From Clostridia bacterium (GTDB taxonomy: Bacteria > Bacillota_A > Clostridia > UMGS1810), in contig JAFSBJ010000144.1 of the NCBI GenBank assembly GCA_017437345.1, positions 1 through 5,858 on the forward strand: DNA of 5,858 nucleotides, given 5' to 3'. The notes below the pieces were generated by a model. It was not told the origin of the DNA. It saw only the letters and a program-made list of their open reading frames with translations, and did no database searches. A program made the translations under genes and the position numbers. Shown here piece by piece: positions 5,583-5,858 of the stretch. Each line of letters starts with the position of its first letter. The first letter of the stretch is position 1.

Positions 5583-5589
5583 CTCCTTT
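5583..5589 (-). promoter_or_regulatory. Shine-Dalgarno site that sets the parA start
   Basis: AAAGGAG on the minus strand is seven bases before ATG 5573-5575. It lies inside the longer in-frame reading from TTG 5597-5599, which argues against that longer start. Confidence 0.8.
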
Positions 5590-5617
5590 CTGTTTGCAAT
5601 TAATTGTGTTTGCATAT

Positions 5618-5646
5618 AGTATAACACAAATATACATTATATGGAA
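5618..5646 (-). promoter_or_regulatory. Candidate parAB promoter overlapping a parS half-site
   Basis: On the minus strand a -10 TATACT (5618-5623) is preceded by TGT, giving an extended -10. With a 17-base spacer the -35 position is TTCCAT (5641-5646), a poor match that coincides with a parS half-site, TGTTCCAT (5641-5648). Transcription would begin near 5611, leaving a leader of about 35 bases. An A/T-tract region (5650-5682) upstream could act as an UP element. A second TATAAT at 5635-5640 lacks a good -35. Confidence 0.5.
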
Positions 5647-5682
5647 CAGTTTTTTTAAAATTTTTCAAAAAAATATTTAAAA

Positions 5683-5698
5683 TGTTCCACATGGAACA
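5683..5698. promoter_or_regulatory. parS: parS centromere site 2 (ParB-binding)
   Basis: TGTTCCACATGGAACA is a ParB-binding palindrome of the Bacillota type with CA/TG at the centre. With flanks it extends to AAAATGTTCCAC / ATGGAACATTTT (5679-5702). It lies about 107 bases upstream of the parA ATG, so parAB is bracketed by two parS sites of identical sequence in opposite orientation. Confidence 0.9.
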
Positions 5699-5773
5699 TT
5701 TTTTATTTAATTTGAACTATTGTTTTTAATCAAAAGATAAATTATTGTTTGGCAGCTAGGTTCTAATATCATA

Positions 5774-5852
5774 TTGTAGGGGATGGCGTCCTCGACATCC
5801 CGCTTGATTTCAGCAATATTATGCGGGTCGTCCGGGAGGCCGACCCCTACAA
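5774..5852. repeat. MITE/REP-like palindromic element with terminal inverted repeats
   Basis: Thirty-base arms (5774-5803 and 5823-5852) are inverted copies of each other, matching at 23 of 30 positions, with identical outer ends TTGTAGGGG / CCCCTACAA and inner ends CCCGC / GCGGG. A 19-base AT-rich spacer lies between. Each arm is also a hairpin by itself: GGGATG-10 bases-CATCCC (5780-5801) and GGGTCG-10 bases-CGACCC (5825-5846). The element is markedly GC-richer than its surroundings and too short to code for a transposase. I remember similar GTAGGGG-ended repeats in Oscillospirales genomes, but this was not searched. No clear target duplication is visible; the right flank is only six bases. 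The stretch 5699-5773 between parS and this repeat shows no gene. Confidence 0.7.
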
Positions 5853-5858
5853 ATTTAT

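Noticed and set aside
5597..5599. Upstream TTG start for parA
   Set aside because: It would add eight residues (MQTERSRK) that translate the AAAGGAG ribosome site itself. The family start is MGKIISVANQ.
5679..5704. parS palindrome plus T-run read as a plus-strand terminator
   Set aside because: The 16-mer matches parS and has an exact inverted copy at 3801, so a ParB site explains it better. No plus-strand gene ends before it.

Overview
This is a chromosomal window from a low-GC, endospore-forming member of the Bacillota. A Clostridia/Oscillospirales-type lineage fits best. The base composition is AT-rich, the ribosome-binding sites are strong GGAGG/GGTGAT types, there is a BofA-family sporulation protein, and the Soj/Spo0J-type parA-parB pair carries Bacillota-style parS sites. 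The assignment rests on gene families and style, not on a database search.

Layout, read mostly on the minus strand from right to left. At 5774-5852 there is a compact palindromic repeat that looks like a MITE or REP element. Next come a consensus-like parS site (5683-5698), a candidate promoter, parA (4796-5575) and parB (3911-4780). Downstream of parB are an imperfect hairpin (3861-3890) and a second parS site (3801-3816). The second site is the exact reverse complement of the first and overlaps the start of a possible 27-residue ORF (3734-3817). Next are a 136-residue membrane-anchored coiled-coil protein of unknown function (3300-3710) and serS (1987-3264), which has its own promoter at the tail of the preceding gene. 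A hairpin terminator, nested in a much larger imperfect inverted repeat (1903-1994), separates serS from the convergent plus-strand bofA (1617-1880). An intergenic region of about 236 bp lies between bofA and a divergent PucR/CdaR-like transcriptional regulator (295-1380, minus). A hairpin separates that gene from the start of ftsE (1-198, minus, cut by the window edge).

How the genes fit together. ParA, ParB and the two parS sites form a chromosome-segregation module, which usually lies near the replication origin and in B. subtilis also links to control of sporulation and replication initiation. FtsE is the ATPase of the FtsEX complex that controls cell-wall hydrolysis (division in some species, elongation or sporulation septation in others). 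BofA restrains an intramembrane protease in the mother cell during sporulation. SerRS is a housekeeping tRNA synthetase. The regulator and the coiled-coil membrane protein have no assigned targets or partners here.

No CRISPR array, rRNA, tRNA, transposase or obvious defence system is visible. The most unusual items are the parS-embedded small ORF, the terminal palindromic element whose two hairpins covary, the large purine/pyrimidine inverted repeat at the serS-bofA junction, and the unassigned membrane coiled-coil gene next to parAB.
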